A DNA stretch of 64,000 nucleotides from Paraburkholderia sp. HP33-1 (lineage in GTDB: Bacteria > Pseudomonadota > Gammaproteobacteria > Burkholderiales > Burkholderiaceae). A program made the translations under genes and the position numbers. The stretch covers positions 682,001-746,000 of the forward strand of contig NZ_JAJEJR010000003.1 of NCBI RefSeq assembly GCF_021390595.1. Direction: 5' to 3'. How positions within the stretch are numbered: the stretch's first letter is position 1; the number at the start of each line of letters is the position of its first letter. A model generated the notes under the pieces. The model was not told where the DNA came from. It saw nothing but the letters and a program-made list of their open reading frames with translations, and ran no database searches. This document shows, piece after piece, positions 8,362 through 17,906 of the stretch.

Positions 8362-9498
8362 ATGAAGCCGAGCATTCTGTCGAAACGCGTTGTCGTCTAT
8401 GGCGGCGGCATGGCGGGCGCTATCCTCGCCAAGTCGTTGTCGTCGATCACCGACGTCACCCTGGTTGACCCATTGGACTATTTCGAAGTGCCCATGGCCG
8501 CACCGCGCAATCTCGTGAAGCCGGACTTCGCTGAACGGTCGATCGTTCCCTTCGCCGAAGCGCTGCCCAAGGTCCGCCACATCCACGGCAAACTCGTTGA
8601 GTTGTCGCCTCGCGGCGGGAGAATCGCAACTGTGTCCGGCGAGGAACTCCTGTTGAAAGCCGAGGTGACGGTGCTAGCAACCGGCAGCCACTTTGCCAAC
8701 AACCTGATGCGAGGAACGGAGGGGGCAGAAGCGGGTAGAAAAGCCTTCTACGCCCGATACAGCGAGCGTATCGACGCCGCTCGCAACATCGTAATCGTAG
8801 GTGGCGGGCCTATCGGCGTTGAAGTGGCCGGCGAAATTGCCGAGGTGCATGGCAGCGGCAAACACGTGACGATTCTGGAAGCCGGGCCGCGTATCCTGGC
8901 GGGCACGACCGTGGAGATGGCGGCTCACGTTACCGGAATGCTCCGCGACCGCGGCGTATCGGTTCTCGTCGGCGAAAAGCTGGTCAACGGCAGCAATGAC
9001 CCCAGCGACGCTTTTGCGCCAGGTGGCGTGGCCGTCACGGCCAATGGGCAGCGCATCGCCTACGACCTGATGATCTGGTGCACCGGTGGCCGGTCCAATA
9101 CGGACTACATGCGAACGCATTTCTCGTCGCTTCTCAACGCGCAAGGCCGCGTTCGGGTGACGCCCGAATTGCGTGTGGTCGGACTTCCGTCCATCTACGC
9201 GCTTGGCGATATAACCGACCTCGATGAAAACAAAATGGCATGGCACATCGCCGGTCAGGTCAAGACAGCGCTGTGGAACATCCGCCGGACCCTGGAAGGA
9301 CAGCAGGATGTCAACGGATTGAAAAAGTACCGCCCGCAGACCGGCAATCCGTCAATGGTCGTCACGATGGGCAGCAAGGCTGGCGTTGCACATCTGAAGG
9401 GACTGGGTACGGTCAAGGCGGGCTGGCTTGTCAGCATGATCAAGGCGCGCCATATGTTTGTCCCGAAGTACCGAAAAGCGTTGGGAGTCGGTACTTGA
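8362..9498 (+). CDS. FAD/NAD(P)-dependent oxidoreductase, FSP1/AIFM2 or NDH2-like
   Basis: 378 residues with two Rossmann folds: VVVYGGGMAGAILAKSL for FAD and NIVIVGGGPIGVEVAGEIAE for NAD(P)H. The C-terminal FAD contact is IYALGDITD. The architecture fits a ferroptosis-suppressor-protein-1-like or NDH-2-like quinone reductase without the disulphide-reductase CxxxxC. It ends at 9498, at the join with an integrase remnant. It may be the last gene of the TetR operon; its substrate (quinone or a hydroxylase partner) is not evident. Confidence 0.78.
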   Translation: MKPSILSKRVVVYGGGMAGAILAKSLSSITDVTLVDPLDYFEVPMAAPRNLVKPDFAERSIVPFAEALPKVRHIHGKLVELSPRGGRIATVSGEELLLKAEVTVLATGSHFANNLMRGTEGAEAGRKAFYARYSERIDAARNIVIVGGGPIGVEVAGEIAEVHGSGKHVTILEAGPRILAGTTVEMAAHVTGMLRDRGVSVLVGEKLVNGSNDPSDAFAPGGVAVTANGQRIAYDLMIWCTGGRSNTDYMRTHFSSLLNAQGRVRVTPELRVVGLPSIYALGDITDLDENKMAWHIAGQVKTALWNIRRTLEGQQDVNGLKKYRPQTGNPSMVVTMGSKAGVAHLKGLGTVKAGWLVSMIKARHMFVPKYRKALGVGT

Positions 9499-9700
9499 AA
9501 AACACCAGGTCCGCGCGCTTGTCTCACCGCACATCTTGAGACATACGACTGCGATGCACCTGTTGCAGGCGGGCGTTCCATTCAACGTGATCGCCTTGTG
9601 GCCCGGTCACAAGAGCCCAATGACAACCCATTGGTACGTCGAAGCTGACCTCGCGATGAAGGAGAAAGCGCTCGGTCGACTGGAAGCGCCTGACGCCAGG
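9491..9700 (+). pseudogene. C-terminal remnant of a tyrosine recombinase/integrase
   Basis: About 70 codons encode SPHILRHTTAMHLLQAGV, then WPGHKSP and THWYVEADLAMKEKALGRLEAP. These hold HxxR, GH and the nucleophile Tyr of the tyrosine-recombinase catalytic domain, but the N-terminal domain and first catalytic Arg are absent. It starts immediately at the 3' end of the flavoprotein gene, so it is a deletion scar of an integrated element. Not expected to be active. Confidence 0.75.
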
Positions 9701-9738
9701 ATTCGCCGATCACGGGATAGACATATTCCTGCATCATC

Positions 9739-11163
9739 TCAGGCGGCGCCCCATATCACGATGGCCGCGAGTACGCCGATGAGCAGGCTGGTGCGGTCGC
9801 GCAACGCGAACATGACCGGATCGTCATGCATTTCTCCGCGATGCGACACGATCCAGACCCGTGTGATCCAATACAGCATCAGCGGACACAGACCCCAGAG
9901 CACTTTGGGGTGGCGATAAAGCGTTTCGACCACGGGGTTGTTGATATAGAGTGCCAGCACCAGCACGGACATGTAGCCTGCTCCGGTGCCAAGGCTTTCC
10001 AGCAGCGCCAGATCGTCGCACCGGTAGCCGCGACCGGCAGCTTCCGGCTTTCCCTGGCGCTGCATGACCTGCAGTTCGGCAAAGCGCTTGACCAGTGCCA
10101 GGCTCAGAAAGAGGAACAGCGAAAACAGCAGCAGCCAGAGTGACAGCGGCACGACCACGGCCGCCGCGCCGGCGACGATGCGTATCGTGTAAAGGCCGGC
10201 CAGGAATAACACATCGACGATCACTACCTGCTTTACTCCCAACGTGTACGCCAGTGTCAGCAGGTAGTAGCCAGCGAGCGCCAGGCCGAACCTGACCGGC
10301 AGTATCCATGCGATGCCGGCTGTGGCCAGAAGCAGCAACGGAATCAACGCAAAGCCGGCCTTGAGTGGCAACGTGCCACTGGCAAACGGGCGCAGCGCCT
10401 TGCGCGGATGTTGGCGGTCCGCCTCTACGTCGAGCATGTCGTTGAGCACATAGACTGACGACGCGCACAGGCAGAATGCGAGGAAACCTAGCGTTGCGGC
10501 GCCTAGCGCAGCGGGATCGAGCACGCGATGCGCGGCAGCCATCGGCACAAACAGCAGCAGGTTCTTGGCCCACTGATGCAGGCGCAGTAGCTTGCAGATG
10601 GCAGGGATATGATGACCCGACGAGCCAAACGTCCGGTAGACATCGGTCACTTCACGCGCGCGTTGTTCCACGTTGCCATGCGCGTTGACCACCACGCCGC
10701 CACGGCTGACCGACCAGACCTGCAGGTCCCCGCGATCGTTGCCGCAGTAGTCAAAGGCGCGATTGCCAAACTTCGCCACCAGCATTTCGGCCTTCTGTTT
10801 GCCTGAAAGAATCAGCGTATCGGTGCTGGCAACCACGCCATCGAACAACTGCAGATGCAGCGCCACGGCTTCGGCCAGATGCTGGTTCGATGCCGCGCAC
10901 AGCCAGATCTGGCGCCCGTCCCGTTTTTCATCAGCGAGCCATTGCAGCAGTTCGCGGCGGAACGGCAACGCCGTGTGATTGAGCAGGACACGGTTGGCCA
11001 ATTGCGCCTTCAGGTGGGCCTTGCCGTGCAGCAGCCACCAGGGCAGAAGGAGAATGTAGAGCGGATTCTTGCGCAGCAGCGCCACGCAGGTTTCCACCAT
11101 CAGGTCTCCGTGGATCAACGTGCCATCGAGGTCAACGCACAGCGGAACGGCAGGGTAGTTCAT
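9739..11163 (-). CDS. HAD phosphatase - UbiA prenyltransferase fusion
   Basis: 474 residues. Residues 1-190 are a HAD-like domain (CVDLDGTLIHGD, the DxDGT motif; DYCGNDRGDL). From about 200 on comes a polytopic UbiA domain with the prenyl-diphosphate motif YVLNDMLDVEADRQHP (NDxxDxxxD), the conserved region YTLGVKQVVIVDV, and about seven to eight hydrophobic spans. Homologues transfer a phosphoribosyl or prenyl group in polysaccharide or DPA precursor synthesis. The next gene upstream, a PMT/ArnT-like glycosyltransferase, supports a cell-envelope glycan role, perhaps decaprenyl-phosphate-sugar formation (inference). Confidence 0.82.
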   Translation of the reverse strand: MNYPAVPLCVDLDGTLIHGDLMVETCVALLRKNPLYILLLPWWLLHGKAHLKAQLANRVLLNHTALPFRRELLQWLADEKRDGRQIWLCAASNQHLAEAVALHLQLFDGVVASTDTLILSGKQKAEMLVAKFGNRAFDYCGNDRGDLQVWSVSRGGVVVNAHGNVEQRAREVTDVYRTFGSSGHHIPAICKLLRLHQWAKNLLLFVPMAAAHRVLDPAALGAATLGFLAFCLCASSVYVLNDMLDVEADRQHPRKALRPFASGTLPLKAGFALIPLLLLATAGIAWILPVRFGLALAGYYLLTLAYTLGVKQVVIVDVLFLAGLYTIRIVAGAAAVVVPLSLWLLLFSLFLFLSLALVKRFAELQVMQRQGKPEAAGRGYRCDDLALLESLGTGAGYMSVLVLALYINNPVVETLYRHPKVLWGLCPLMLYWITRVWIVSHRGEMHDDPVMFALRDRTSLLIGVLAAIVIWGAA

Positions 11164-11621
11164 TTACCTTCTCCCTTTCAAACAGGCTGCTCGCCACAGT
11201 TGCGCCGGATAACGAATCGTATGTCGAGTTGGTACCTGGTACCGTGACCGATGACCAGCTTCCGCAGACCACCCGCGCAGTCGCGGAAACGCGTCTCGAA
11301 CACATGAAACACATGGCCGAAGGCGATTTCGAAGGCTCGGAAGATGGCTGTCGTAACCAAGCCCGTGCTGCGTACACTACGAACACGCGTGAGTCGTGCG
11401 TCGTGTTGTCCGCCTGGAAATCGAAGATGAAATGTTGTCGAGGCCGAACGCCATGACCAGGTCCATGCCGGTGCCAACATTCACCCAAAGCGGCGTCTCG
11501 TGCGCGCCACCGTAGCCGTGCAGGAGCAAGTCATGCCCGCCAATGTTCGCCACGATCGCGGGCGCGGCGGGCATGATGTGGATCGCGGCTGACATGTGCT
11601 CCGCTGGCTCCCATCGGCGTC
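11164..11621. other. Intergenic stretch without a recognisable gene
   Basis: About 460 bases between two leftward envelope genes. Several short overlapping reverse-strand frames exist (for example one opening MSAAIHIMPAAPAIV at 11595). None has a convincing start, length or family signature, and they switch frame. It may hold a decayed gene, but nothing can be assigned. Confidence 0.4.
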
Positions 11622-13178
11622 TCAGTCACGAGCGACGGCTATCGGCTGCCAGGCGGTCAACGCAGCCAGGCTCGAAACGTCGCGGTACATAGTGATGTCG
11701 AACTGGTATTCCGGATAGCGCGCGTCCAGACGCTCCTTGATGCGATAGTTGCCGTCATGACCGAACTGCTTGCGCGTCTGCTCGCCGTGACGCAACCCGT
11801 CGGCCTGCCGGTACATCTGATCGATCGAGGAAGCTTTGAAGTTCCCCGCATAGCTGCGTACCACAGCGACGCAGCGATGGGGTTCGTCAAGGATGTGGGG
11901 CGACAAGGTCTGACTCGAGTACGGCCCCAGTTGCAGATATCCGGCGTGATCCACATGCCAGTTCAGCGCCGGATCATGCGCCACGACCACGAGGTCGCCT
12001 CCGCATGCCGATCTTTCACGCGCCAACTCTTCCATGACCGGCGCCAGTTGCAGGTTCCAGCTGTTCTTGGTTGTGTTCTGGTGCGTGACCACATTGAACA
12101 CACCGCACAGATTGCCGGCGGCCAGTGCAGCGAAGCAGAGCCCGAACTCTTTCGCGCGGCGCCCGGACACGCGGAGCGTGGCCAGCCACATGGCCTGCCA
12201 CGGCGACACGATCACGAGATTGCGGAGCTTTCCCGCGATGCCTAGCACGATGCTCATGATCGACCCGACTCCGTACGGCACCAGGTAACGGTTGTCCAGA
12301 TTCCGCCGTGAATCGGCGGAAAACGCCAGCCATACCATCCCCGTGACGCCCAGCGCGGACAGCGCGGCGGGTATCGACATAGGAAACACCCCTTGGTTCG
12401 ACCCCTGCGCGATCAGGAATCCCATCAAGTTTTTGGCCATTGACGACATCTGCCCGTCTTTCGCCTGCAGATGCACGGTCACGAATATGTAGAACTGGTA
12501 GGCATACAGCAGCGCCGCGATCAGCGCTCCCCAGAATATTGACGTCAGCCTGGTACGCAAGCCCTGTCGCGTGCCGCTCCAGTACAGCAGCAGTACTGGC
12601 AGAGCTACCACGAACACCGCGTAGCCGATATAGCCGAGCAATACCAGTCCGCCGAAACACTTGGCCCAGTAGCGCCAGTCGTCACGAAGGGGCGTGATAC
12701 TGAGCCAGACCAGAACCGGCACGAAATACGCATACCAGCGCACGCCCGTGCACCACATCAGGATGGCAGGGTTCAGGCAGAGCAGCACGAAAAGCATGCC
12801 CCCGGCGCGATTGCCGTGACGCTGACGGATCGACTCGGTCGCATAGACAAGGGAGAGTGCGCTCAGCAACGCTGTGGCCAAGCGTACCAGTGACCAGTCG
12901 CCGGTCAGCAAGTGCAGCACCCAGTTGATGAAGTACTGCCCGGGCGGATGCACGTCCTGCTTCTGCATTAGCGATACCGCGCCCAGGCCATGTTGCTCGA
13001 TCAACCTGATGTTGAAAAATTCATCGTCGTATCCCATCGACATGTAGCCCACGGCGCCGTAGAGCACGAAGACCAGTACATAGCCGATGGGAATCGCGCG
13101 CACCAGCCATTCGGTTCGCGCGCTAGCACGGACCGGTTCCGCTTGCGTGGCGTCGTTCGCATCAAGGATGGGATACAC
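11622..13178 (-). CDS. Polytopic membrane glycosyltransferase (ArnT/PMT-like)
   Basis: 518 residues from GTG 13178, chosen because AAAAAGGAGAACGCC precedes it; an upstream ATG lacks such a site. Residues about 25-45 form the first membrane span, followed by the acidic luminal motif YMSMGYDDEFFNIRLIEQHG and QKQDVHPPGQYFINW, typical of GT39/ArnT-type lipid-linked sugar transferases. About ten more spans follow, with a soluble C-terminal region. With the HAD-UbiA gene it probably forms a lipid-linked sugar transfer module. Sugar and acceptor unknown. Confidence 0.75.
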   Translation of the reverse strand: MYPILDANDATQAEPVRASARTEWLVRAIPIGYVLVFVLYGAVGYMSMGYDDEFFNIRLIEQHGLGAVSLMQKQDVHPPGQYFINWVLHLLTGDWSLVRLATALLSALSLVYATESIRQRHGNRAGGMLFVLLCLNPAILMWCTGVRWYAYFVPVLVWLSITPLRDDWRYWAKCFGGLVLLGYIGYAVFVVALPVLLLYWSGTRQGLRTRLTSIFWGALIAALLYAYQFYIFVTVHLQAKDGQMSSMAKNLMGFLIAQGSNQGVFPMSIPAALSALGVTGMVWLAFSADSRRNLDNRYLVPYGVGSIMSIVLGIAGKLRNLVIVSPWQAMWLATLRVSGRRAKEFGLCFAALAAGNLCGVFNVVTHQNTTKNSWNLQLAPVMEELARERSACGGDLVVVAHDPALNWHVDHAGYLQLGPYSSQTLSPHILDEPHRCVAVVRSYAGNFKASSIDQMYRQADGLRHGEQTRKQFGHDGNYRIKERLDARYPEYQFDITMYRDVSSLAALTAWQPIAVARD

Positions 13179-14232
13179 GGCGTTCTCCTTTTTGGGGCCG
13201 GTCGGCTCAAGGCAGAAATGGTCCATGGCAGTAGCCTCCGGCAAGTTTTTCCGACCTGCAAAAACAATGGTCCCGGAGCCGCCGAATTACGTCGGATAGC
13301 GCAGCCCTCCCAGTTGATTGCACCTCTGAGAATGGAAACCTCTTTCAGGGGAGCATCGTACCTTCCGATTCGACTTGACAATTGCTATTGGCGGAAACCC
13401 TCAAGCTTTTGGCGGAGACGCCCATGTCCTGCGTGCCAAGGCGATCGCAGACGACCTGGAGAACTTGCCTGCGGGATTGGAACGTGCGGCCACGCATACT
13501 GGATGTCAAAATTCACGTCAACCGCTTAAGTCTCACTACTCGTAAGCGAACTGGCGGCATTCGCGAGCCTGTCCTCCGGATCATCAACGCGCAGACGGCC
13601 GGTTTATTTGGCGCGCCGTGGGAACACGTATTCGCCGAAAGCGATGTTTCGTCGGTGGTCGCGGACGGCCGGAAGAAAAGCGGCCGCCCGAAGGCGCCTT
13701 GCGAACAGCGAGACCTGAACGTCGGCGCAGGCCGACGACGCAACGCTTACATCCCGGATTGAATGACCGGCTCCTGACTGAAACCGACATCTGAATGTCA
13801 GAGCGACAACGCGGGCGAATGACGCTTCATGGTTGACCTCTGTCCGACCCGGCGAACCGTCATCGACCCTGAACAGCCCTTCGAAGTGGAAGGCGCTGTC
13901 ACTAAACACTGTTGGTAGCGGACATATCGAACGCGTCGAACAAGAACAGGCGTGGGCTGGAGGGCCTTGGAGGCGGTCGAAAGACGAAGCCACCTTGGAC
14001 AGGCCGCCAGGTACTTCAAGGCATCGCCATGGAACGGAAATTGGCCCTCTCTAATCCGGCTTTGACGCGCGTTGACGTTATGGATGTGGTAGGCCCGGGC
14101 TTGTGGGAGCCCCGTGGAAAAGAAACGCCTCCGTCAGGCACTGAGACGTTGATACGAATCACTTCAAGCGTCAAGCGCAGGAACCGGGTCGAGCGAATCC
14201 CGACGGCCTCCCTGTGTTCAAACGCCAATACG
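13179..14232. other. About 1 kb with no convincing gene
   Basis: Apart from the promoter and ribosome-binding site of the leftward membrane glycosyltransferase, no frame shows a good start, signature or sustained codon bias. Longer frames here (for example 13382-13762 forward, 13604-13993 reverse) overlap each other and have atypical Arg/Pro/Ser-rich shadow composition. Nothing could be assigned. Confidence 0.45.
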
Positions 14233-14520
14233 TCAAACGAAGTGGTCTATGGAGGTGCCCACCGAAGCGATTGCCGATTTCGCCTTCGCTGCGACGTCGT
14301 AAATATCGTCCGCGACGTTCTGTGTCGCGGAAACCACCTTCGCTGCGACGTTGTAAATATCGTCTGCGACATCCTCGGTTGCGGAAACAACCTTCGATGC
14401 GGCACCGGAAATATCGTTTACAGCGTTCTCGATAGTTTTAAGGGACTTGGCGCTTGATGCCGTCGTTTGCGTAGAAGTCGCTGTGGTCGCCGAAGTGCTC
14501 GCCACGGAACTGATACTCAT
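14233..14520 (-). CDS. Small Ala/Ser/Val-rich protein with tandem 18-residue repeat
   Basis: 95 residues. GGAGG sits six bases before the ATG. The N-terminal 25 residues are Ser/Thr-rich. Residues 43-60 and 61-78 are near-identical repeats beginning KVVSAT and ending DDIY(N/D)VAA, which would form amphipathic helices. No signal peptide, membrane span or known domain. The pattern recalls LEA/apolipoprotein-like or phasin-like helical proteins, but function is unknown. It stands alone between the cyclase gene and an empty stretch. Confidence 0.65.
   Translation of the reverse strand: MSISSVASTSATTATSTQTTASSAKSLKTIENAVNDISGAASKVVSATEDVADDIYNVAAKVVSATQNVADDIYDVAAKAKSAIASVGTSIDHFV
14287..14394 (-). 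repeat. Two tandem 54-bp coding repeats
   Basis: The two 54-base units within the small helical protein gene share segments such as gcgacg...gtaaatatcgtc and code for 18-residue blocks that differ at only a few positions. The second pass is slightly diverged, showing an in-frame duplication rather than recent slippage. Confidence 0.75.
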
Positions 14521-14854
14521 GTATGCCTCCAGTGTGTAAAACTCACAAATATCTCGGTCAACTGCTTGTCAGCCGCCATAACCCCTTGCGTAACCTTTCA
14601 AAGTAGCGCTTCTTCATGGCACAGACACCCAACGCCATGTTGGTGCTCATTCTACCAACACGATTTTGTGACAGCGCCAAGTGGAAACGGCTTTCGGAGC
14701 GCGACCCTCGTTCGGCTAAGGGTGCGCCGGCATTGCTTGCGCGAACTCCGGCACCTGTCTCAGGCGCTTGTGCTTACCGACCTCGCCCTGATCAAATCCC
14801 GCACAGAGGCCATATTCCTGATACGGAAAATGCGGGTTGGGTAACTCTATGCCG

Positions 14855-15931
14855 TCACGTCGCAACGGGATGCATGTCGGTTGCTTCGGCAAACGCTGTC
14901 TGCCCCTTGCCGCGCGTTTTCGCCCGGTACATTGCGCTATCAGCAGCGCGCATCATTGTTCGGGCATCGAGAGGTGTGCTGCCGGTGCTTTGGGCCAGCA
15001 TGCACACTCCAATGCTGGCGGAAATGGAGGTCTCATGTCCGCCAACGGTTCGTACGTCGCTAAGGATGGCGTGAATATCATCCGCTATTCTTAGCGCGCC
15101 TTCCTGTCCGTAGACGCGGTCGGCAAGGACCACAAATTCATCTCCGCCCAATCGGGCGAGCGTGTCACCGCGGCGCATCCGGTCGACCAGTGCCGTGGCA
15201 AAACGTTGCAGCAATTCGTCTCCTACAGCATGACCGTGGGAGTCGTTTACTTCTTTGAAACCGTCAAGGTCTATAAGAAGCAACGCTGTCTGATGGACTT
15301 CGGTACTGCGCCTGATCAGCTTCCGACCAATTGCCTGCTCAAGTCGGATGCGGTTGCTAAGCCCGGTTAGCGGGTCAGTCGCAGCCTGGTTTTCGAGTCG
15401 GAGCACCAGCACCGCGAGGTAGAGGGATATTGCCGCAACGCTTAACGTCAAACCGAGGCCGGCGGTGATATTTGTCCGCCACCAAGGTTGCCAGTGCATC
15501 AGCCCTATGAGACCGGCGAGCGCCACCGCACATGACAGCGCCAGCATTCGTCGGCCGTAACGGCAGCCCGCACCTATCAGGAACCAGAAAACGAGCCAGA
15601 GGAACGGAAGTGCGGCCCGGCCGCCGACCGCCAGACCCATCATTACCGTTGCCTGATCCAAAATCGTGTGGAGGATTAATCTAAGGTGTGAGCGCGCCGG
15701 CCCGACTGTCACGGCGACGTACGTCACGATACCGAACGTCGTGTAAAACGCGATCGCAGCCAGCACTATGTAGGCATTTTTCGAGGGACTAAGCAGGGTG
15801 AAAACCAGGTATGCGAGAAATGCTACGGATCCACAGGCTACACGAAGTATCGCTTGTTCCTTCTCGGGGTTCTTCGGAAACGCGCCAAACACGGCTTGCC
15901 CGTTCCAGGAATGTCGATTTGCCGCGCCCAT
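14855..15931 (-). CDS. Membrane-anchored diguanylate cyclase (GGDEF)
   Basis: 358 residues from ATG 15931, preceded by GAGGGAAG; a TTG two codons earlier is less likely. Five to six hydrophobic spans occupy about residues 30-185. The GGDEF domain (about 200-350) contains TDPLTGLSNR, the Mg-binding IDLDGFKEVND and the active-site LGGDEF, so c-di-GMP synthesis is expected. The upstream allosteric RxxD site reads DRMRRGD, so an I-site is not obvious. No EAL domain. Monocistronic. Confidence 0.88.
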   Translation of the reverse strand: MGAANRHSWNGQAVFGAFPKNPEKEQAILRVACGSVAFLAYLVFTLLSPSKNAYIVLAAIAFYTTFGIVTYVAVTVGPARSHLRLILHTILDQATVMMGLAVGGRAALPFLWLVFWFLIGAGCRYGRRMLALSCAVALAGLIGLMHWQPWWRTNITAGLGLTLSVAAISLYLAVLVLRLENQAATDPLTGLSNRIRLEQAIGRKLIRRSTEVHQTALLLIDLDGFKEVNDSHGHAVGDELLQRFATALVDRMRRGDTLARLGGDEFVVLADRVYGQEGALRIADDIHAILSDVRTVGGHETSISASIGVCMLAQSTGSTPLDARTMMRAADSAMYRAKTRGKGQTAFAEATDMHPVAT

Positions 15932-16219
15932 GCCCAACTTCCCTCGCTAGAGTCCAACAACTGCTGTCTTTGCAAATCTCGTGGTTCGTATTCGTTCACT
16001 TGTGGTCTCCACGAATGCGCCGCCGTTAGAATCGATTTTAAAATGATTGAAGCGATCTGCGTTATGTTTCACTTTCATGCAAAAGGCATAAGTCGACCGG
16101 AAGCGGACCGTGGCATTTTCCGTAAGCAGCAAATCGTTCCAGGGGAAGCCACGGTCAATGAATGCAATTGAAATTGAATCGTGCGAATCTCAAGGCTGCA
16201 ATCGTCAACGGCGTTCGTC

Positions 16220-16522
16220 CTACATCTGATTTTGACGTCGGCATGCATGCAGTATCTCGTTGACCGCAAATGCTCCTCTCACGGTCTGCACATTTTGCAG
16301 AACGCACAGGTGATACGCTCTTTCGCGCGGCAAAAGCATGGCGCCATTTCTGTAAAGCGCGTCGCACGAGTTGCTAATTTCGCGAGCCGCAAAGCTGCTC
16401 TGACTGTTTCCCAACGAATGCAGGATGCATTGATCGTAGTCTGGATTATCGCTACCGTACGCTAGGGCCGTGAGCGGGGTGGCGAGCGTTATCGAGAGAA
16501 ACAGATAGGCGGTTTTGAGCAT
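16220..16522 (-). CDS. Small secreted protein with internal duplication
   Basis: 100 residues with a clear signal peptide (MLKTAYLFLSITLATPLTALA, cleavage near residue 21). The mature part is two related ~30-residue halves, YDQCILHSLGNSQSSFAAREISNSC and YHLCVLQNVQTVRGAFAVNEILHAC. They share C-(I/V)-L-x10-A-x2-EI-x3-C, so each half may carry a disulphide. Likely periplasmic or secreted; function not recognised. No operon partner. Confidence 0.65.
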   Translation of the reverse strand: MLKTAYLFLSITLATPLTALAYGSDNPDYDQCILHSLGNSQSSFAAREISNSCDALYRNGAMLLPRERAYHLCVLQNVQTVRGAFAVNEILHACRRQNQM

Positions 16523-17030
16523 GATTGTGGCCGAGACTCAGGGATATAGTGGCGGGCAGTCACGGATTGTCAGCGATTCAGGCGTCGGTGTCGATCGACA
16601 GGTTGTGGCCGCAGGTTGCCCGACGCATCGGGCGCATGTCGACCGCCCCGGCCACTGGAGCCGGGTCCACTTCAATGACAGCTTCTTCGGTCCCACGGCC
16701 GACCGCGCCTTCGGTAGCGGGCAAGTCCCCGGACGGTCGCGAATTGCGAACGGTGGCCGCCCAGCACCTTAACGTGGGTGTCGGCTTCCCAGAACAACCA
16801 GGGAATCTCGTCTGACCTTACCGTCGTTTGGTGGATACCTTGAAAGGGGCATACCATGAAGACTGAACAGCAGGATCTGATCAAAGGACAAGGAGACGTC
16901 GCGGCGGTAAATTGCTGATGCTGCGCTGGATGCGCAATTGGCGCTTGAATGCGATTGCGTCAGTTTGCTGGTGCGGGGCGACCGGCACCGGCAATTGGCG
17001 TTGAGCCGCGGGCAGACGTTTCGAACAAAC
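16523..17030. other. Intergenic region, nothing assigned
   Basis: About 500 bases between the small secreted protein and the patatin gene. Short frames on both strands give low-complexity Arg/Gly/Pro-rich translations with no family signature. Presumably it contains both divergent promoters. Confidence 0.4.
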
Positions 17031-17906
17031 ATGAACTCCCCCCCTTCTGGTTTGACCGCTTTTGTGTTCGCCGGCGGTGGCAGTCTTGGCGCGATCGAGG
17101 TTGGCATGCTGCGCGAGCTGCTCGAACGCGGTGAGCATCCGGGCTGCGTGGTGGGCGCCTCCGCAGGCGCGATCAACGCTGCGTATTTTGCCGGTCAACC
17201 GGACGGCGGCGGCGTGGCAATGCTCGAAGCGCTCTGGTGCAAGATCCGGCGGCAGGACATCATGCCGTTTTCCATGCTCGGGCTGCTCGCGATGATTCTG
17301 CGCAGTCGTTCGCACCTCGTCGAGGCGAACGCGTTGCGTCAGTTGCTAGAGACGCATCTGTCGTATGAGCGGATCGAGCAGGCAACTTTGCCGCTTCACA
17401 TCGTCGCGGCCGATATGCTGACTGGCGACGAAATCGTTCTTTCTACCGGTCCTGTGGTGAACGCCGTGCTGGCGAGCGCAGCGATACCCGGCGTGTTCCC
17501 GCCGGTGCGTATCGACGGTGCGGATCTCGTCGACGGCGGCGTCGCCAACAACACGCCGATCTCGGTGGCGGTCTCGCTCGGTGCGACGCGCATCATCGTG
17601 CTGCCAGCCGGTTTCGCGTGTGCATTGCATGCGCCGCCGCGTAGCGCGATCGCGCAGGCCCTGCATGCGCTGACGCTCGTCATTGCACGCCAGCTCGTGC
17701 GCGACCTTGACTTCTATTCGACGCGTGCGCAGATCTACGTCGTTCCACCGTTGTGTCCACTCGATGTCTCGCCTTACGACTATACACAGTGCGCCCTACT
17801 GATCGAACGCGCTGCGAAGAAGACGCGCGCATGGCTCCGTGATGGTGGCCTCGAACGCGCGTCGATTCCCGGTGAGCTGCGCGAGCATGCGCACGCCGCG
17901 CCTTAA
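17031..17906 (+). CDS. Patatin-like phospholipase
   Basis: 291 residues from ATG 17031; the upstream in-frame extension is Arg-rich and unrelated. The oxyanion glycine run FVFAGGGSLGAIEVG, the nucleophile elbow VGASAGAINAAYF (GxSxG) and the catalytic Asp motif DGADLVDGGVANNTP (DGG) are all present. This indicates a Ser-Asp dyad lipid acyl hydrolase, cytoplasmic or membrane-associated, with no signal peptide or autotransporter domain. Stand-alone gene. Confidence 0.88.
   Translation: MNSPPSGLTAFVFAGGGSLGAIEVGMLRELLERGEHPGCVVGASAGAINAAYFAGQPDGGGVAMLEALWCKIRRQDIMPFSMLGLLAMILRSRSHLVEANALRQLLETHLSYERIEQATLPLHIVAADMLTGDEIVLSTGPVVNAVLASAAIPGVFPPVRIDGADLVDGGVANNTPISVAVSLGATRIIVLPAGFACALHAPPRSAIAQALHALTLVIARQLVRDLDFYSTRAQIYVVPPLCPLDVSPYDYTQCALLIERAAKKTRAWLRDGGLERASIPGELREHAHAAP

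Noticed and set aside
13382..13762. A 126-residue forward frame in the empty stretch
   Set aside because: No ribosome-binding site, no signature, and it competes with reverse frames of equal length.
14287..14394. The 54-bp repeats considered as a CRISPR-like or intergenic repeat
   Set aside because: Only two contiguous units without spacers, in frame within a coding sequence.
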